16,024 bases of DNA from Pleurocapsa sp. MO_226.B13 (GTDB lineage Bacteria; Cyanobacteriota; Cyanobacteriia; Cyanobacteriales; Xenococcaceae): contig JASJEI010000223.1 of assembly GCA_030064795.1 (NCBI GenBank), positions 1-16,024 of the forward strand, read 5' to 3'. The position numbers and the translations under genes were made by a program. The number at the start of each line of letters is the position of its first letter. Position 1 is the stretch's first letter. The notes under the pieces are model-generated. The model had not been told where the DNA came from. It saw only the letters and a program-made list of their open reading frames with translations, and made no database searches. This document shows, in pieces, positions 13,692 through 16,024 of the stretch.

Positions 13692-16024
13692 ATGAAAAAA
13701 GAACTATCGCTGCTATTTACTGGTATATGCTGTGCTAACAACATCTTTTTGCTCTCTAACGTTGCTATAGCTCAAATTGCAATAGATGGGACTACCAATA
13801 CTATTGTGAATTCAGCAGACAATAGTAACTTTACCATTGAAAATGGCGATCGCGTTGGCGGTAATCTTTTTCATAGTTTTGACGCTTTTTCCATTCCCAG
13901 TGGTGGTTCGGCGATATTTAACAATGTTCCAGAGATTGAAAATATCTTTTCGAGGGTAACTGGCGGTAATATTTCCAATATTGATGGTTTAATCGAGGCC
14001 AACGGTAGTGCCAATTTATTCTTAATCAATCCTGCGGGGATTATTTTTGGCGAGAATGCCAGGTTGGATATTGGCGGTTCTTTTTATAGTAGTAGTGCCA
14101 GCAGTATTTTGTTTGAAGATGGCGAGTTTAGCGCGACGGATCTCGATAATCCTCCTTTATTAACGATTAATGCACCGATTGGTTTGAGTTTTCGGGATAA
14201 TCCTGGAGATATAGTCAATCGTTCCAATTTTGGTTTGACTAATACTATACTCGATAGCGAGATCGATCCTGTTTTTGAGAATCCCGTTTTTGAAGGTAGA
14301 GAATTTACTCTTCAAGAAGTTACAGGTTTAGAGATAGATGGCGATCGAACTATTGCCTTAATTGGTGGTAACGTCATTTTAGAAAACTCAGCAGGTATTA
14401 CCGCACCAGGAGGAAATGTCGAACTGGGTGGATTGTCTCAGGCGGGAAATATTAATTTGAATGAGAATGGTAGTCTTACTTTTCCTGAAGGAGTAACCAG
14501 AGCAGATGTCACTCTAACAGAACGATCTAAGGTACAGGTAGCTGCTGATGGCGGTGGTTCGATTAACATTCATGCCAGAAATCTTGAATTGAGAGAGCAA
14601 AGCGAATTATATGCAGGTATTGCTGAAGGGATGGGTTTTCCTGATGCTCAAGCAGGAGATCTTAATATCAATGCTACAGAATCAGTCAGATTATTGGGAA
14701 ATCCCAGACAAACACCTATTGATTTTAGTCTAGGTCTACCTTTAATTGATTTGCTTACTATAGAAAGACAGAGCGCAACAGGAATACGCAATACTGTTGG
14801 GATATCTGCTATCAGGAGGAATGATGGTAGCAGTCAAAGTAGTGCTGTGGGAAATGGAGGAAATATTAAAATCAATAGCCAAACGTTAGAGCTTTCTAAA
14901 ATAGCAGTAATCGATACTGGCGTTTTTGGTTCGGGAAATGGTGGAGATATTGCAATTAATTCTACTGAGTCAGTTGTCCTAGATCAAGGTGTTTTCTTGA
15001 GCCAAATTCAAGGTTTTGATGAAGAAGTAGTTAAAGAAAGCGGTAGTGGTGATGCAGGCAATATATTGATTAACACCAACTCTCTATTACTAACCGATAT
15101 AGCTTTAATACTTGCCGATGTTCAACAAGGTGCTACGGGAAATGGAGGAGATATTACCATTCAAGTATCCGATACATTTACCCAAAACCAAGATAGTTTT
15201 ATTCTTACTCAACTAGGAAGAGAAAATATAGGCAGTGCGGGAGATATTGCAATTACTGCTGGTTCATATGAAATCGGAGCAAGAACCGTTTTACCCGCAC
15301 TCCAATCAGATAGTTCTCCTGGTTCTCAAGGAGATGCGGGAAATATCACTATCGACGTTGCTAATGATTTTTCGCTGACTGGAAATCTGATTATTGCTCA
15401 AATACAAGGAGGAGCAACTGGAAATGCTGGTGATATTAGCATTTCCGCCAATAATCTATTGATAGATAACTTTGCTTTGGTTTCTACTAATGCTGCTAGT
15501 GGTACTACTGGAACGGCTGGAGGTGTCAGTTTAAATGCCGATAATACTATTACCGTTAGTAACGGTGCTGTAGTTGATGCTCTAACCGAGAATGAATTTG
15601 ATGGAGGAGATATCACAGTTAACGCCCAAAATCTGAACTTACTAAGTGGAGGAAAAATAGTTACAGGTAGTGAAAATCTGGGTGATGCTGGAGATATTAA
15701 TTTGAACATTAGAGAAAATTTGATTATTAATAATCAGAATCCTCCTGATGATTCACCATTTGACGAACCAATTTTACAAGCCATTGAACTTCAAACAGGT
15801 TTATTTGCCAATACTTTTCCAGGTTCAACTAGCAATGGTGGCAGTATCTCGGTAAAAGCAGAATCAATAGATCTTCAAGATCGAGGCTTTATTTTGGCAG
15901 AAACAGAGTCAGGTAGCGGAGGTAATATTAACCTGATAGTTGAGGATAGAATCAATCTAAGAAATAATAGCTTAATCTCTGCTGAAGCTTTCGATCGAGC
16001 CAACGGGGGCAATATTAATATTGA
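13692..16024 (+). CDS. Filamentous haemagglutinin-type adhesin, two-partner secretion (partial, 3' end outside window)
   Basis: At least 777 codons from ATG 13692, open to the last base. A signal peptide (MKKELSLLFTGICCANNIFL, cleavage probably near AIA-QIAI) is followed by the TPS domain. That domain contains GDRVGGNLFHSFDAFSIPSG, EANGSANLFLINPAGIIFGE and ARLDIGGSFYSSSA. Such domains are recognised by an outer-membrane ShlB/FhaC-type transporter. From about residue 235 the protein is a long beta-helix with recurring G(N/D)xGDI turns roughly 28-33 residues or multiples apart (near 14850, 14935, 15050, 15140, 15235, 15333, 15420, 15605, 15680). Residues between the turns are Asn/Ser/Leu/Ile-rich, as in other cyanobacterial haemagglutinin-like proteins. 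It is probably secreted or surface-bound. No partner transporter is in view and could lie downstream. There is no clear Shine-Dalgarno. Confidence 0.93.
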   Translation, partial: MKKELSLLFTGICCANNIFLLSNVAIAQIAIDGTTNTIVNSADNSNFTIENGDRVGGNLFHSFDAFSIPSGGSAIFNNVPEIENIFSRVTGGNISNIDGLIEANGSANLFLINPAGIIFGENARLDIGGSFYSSSASSILFEDGEFSATDLDNPPLLTINAPIGLSFRDNPGDIVNRSNFGLTNTILDSEIDPVFENPVFEGREFTLQEVTGLEIDGDRTIALIGGNVILENSAGITAPGGNVELGGLSQAGNINLNENGSLTFPEGVTRADVTLTERSKVQVAADGGGSINIHARNLELREQSELYAGIAEGMGFPDAQAGDLNINATESVRLLGNPRQTPIDFSLGLPLIDLLTIERQSATGIRNTVGISAIRRNDGSSQSSAVGNGGNIKINSQTLELSKIAVIDTGVFGSGNGGDIAINSTESVVLDQGVFLSQIQGFDEEVVKESGSGDAGNILINTNSLLLTDIALILADVQQGATGNGGDITIQVSDTFTQNQDSFILTQLGRENIGSAGDIAITAGSYEIGARTVLPALQSDSSPGSQGDAGNITIDVANDFSLTGNLIIAQIQGGATGNAGDISISANNLLIDNFALVSTNAASGTTGTAGGVSLNADNTITVSNGAVVDALTENEFDGGDITVNAQNLNLLSGGKIVTGSENLGDAGDINLNIRENLIINNQNPPDDSPFDEPILQAIELQTGLFANTFPGSTSNGGSISVKAESIDLQDRGFILAETESGSGGNINLIVEDRINLRNNSLISAEAFDRANGGNINI

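Noticed and set aside
15398..15709. Minus-strand 103-aa frame
   Set aside because: It is the antisense shadow of the repetitive adhesin gene; its Pro/Ser/Ala-rich reading mirrors the Gly/Asn repeats.

Overview
The window reads as cyanobacterial chromosome. The HIP1 octamer GCGATCGC is frequent in and around the host genes. The protein set fits too: a two-partner-secretion adhesin, an Uma2 nuclease, an XisF-type recombinase, a C-terminal IscB relic, and heptamer STRR arrays of the kind known from cyanobacteria. Large, transposon-rich coccoid or filamentous species would match, but I cannot name the genus from sequence alone.

Bases 1-2985 are a transposon graveyard. An IS1182-type transposase gene (minus strand) has been split by a decayed IS630 element at 277-1417. 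Removing that element together with one TA copy restores the IS1182 reading frame exactly. Next to it lies a decayed IS4-family element (1497-2985, 18-bp inverted ends, two frameshifts). Its other end cuts off the 3' part of an XisF-like serine recombinase (2986-3557, minus). Upstream of the recombinase are two inverted heptamer arrays (3565-3726) and a HIP1-built hairpin (3891-3922).

Bases 4127-6804 hold a small RTX calcium-binding protein, a repeat-rich gap with two inverted-repeat elements, a 52-residue zinc-ribbon protein (minus), and the housekeeping genes msrA and pheS in tandem. Bases 6860-7383 are more debris: a C-terminal fragment of a DDE transposase and an unrecognised ORF relic. 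A four-helix membrane protein with a pentapeptide-repeat domain follows on the minus strand (7488-8765).

Bases 8880-9280 carry the last part of an IscB-type (RRXRR/HNH) nuclease followed by two hairpins, probably the right end of an ISC element. Immediately downstream are an exported calcineurin-like phosphoesterase (9306-11072) and an Uma2 endonuclease (11115-11657). A nested palindromic repeat (11746-11930) separates them from a compact three-gene minus-strand operon: a two-domain [2Fe-2S] ferredoxin-like protein, a protein whose motifs resemble archaeal CTP-dependent riboflavin kinase (DUF120), and a DUF985 cupin. The window ends inside a large secreted filamentous-haemagglutinin-type adhesin that starts at 13692 and has no stop before 16024.

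No CRISPR array, rRNA or tRNA is seen. I found no complete novel defence or mobile system. The points most worth checking are the DUF120-like gene and its operon, the IscB relic, the nested repeat elements that share ends, and the recombinase cut off by the IS4 element.
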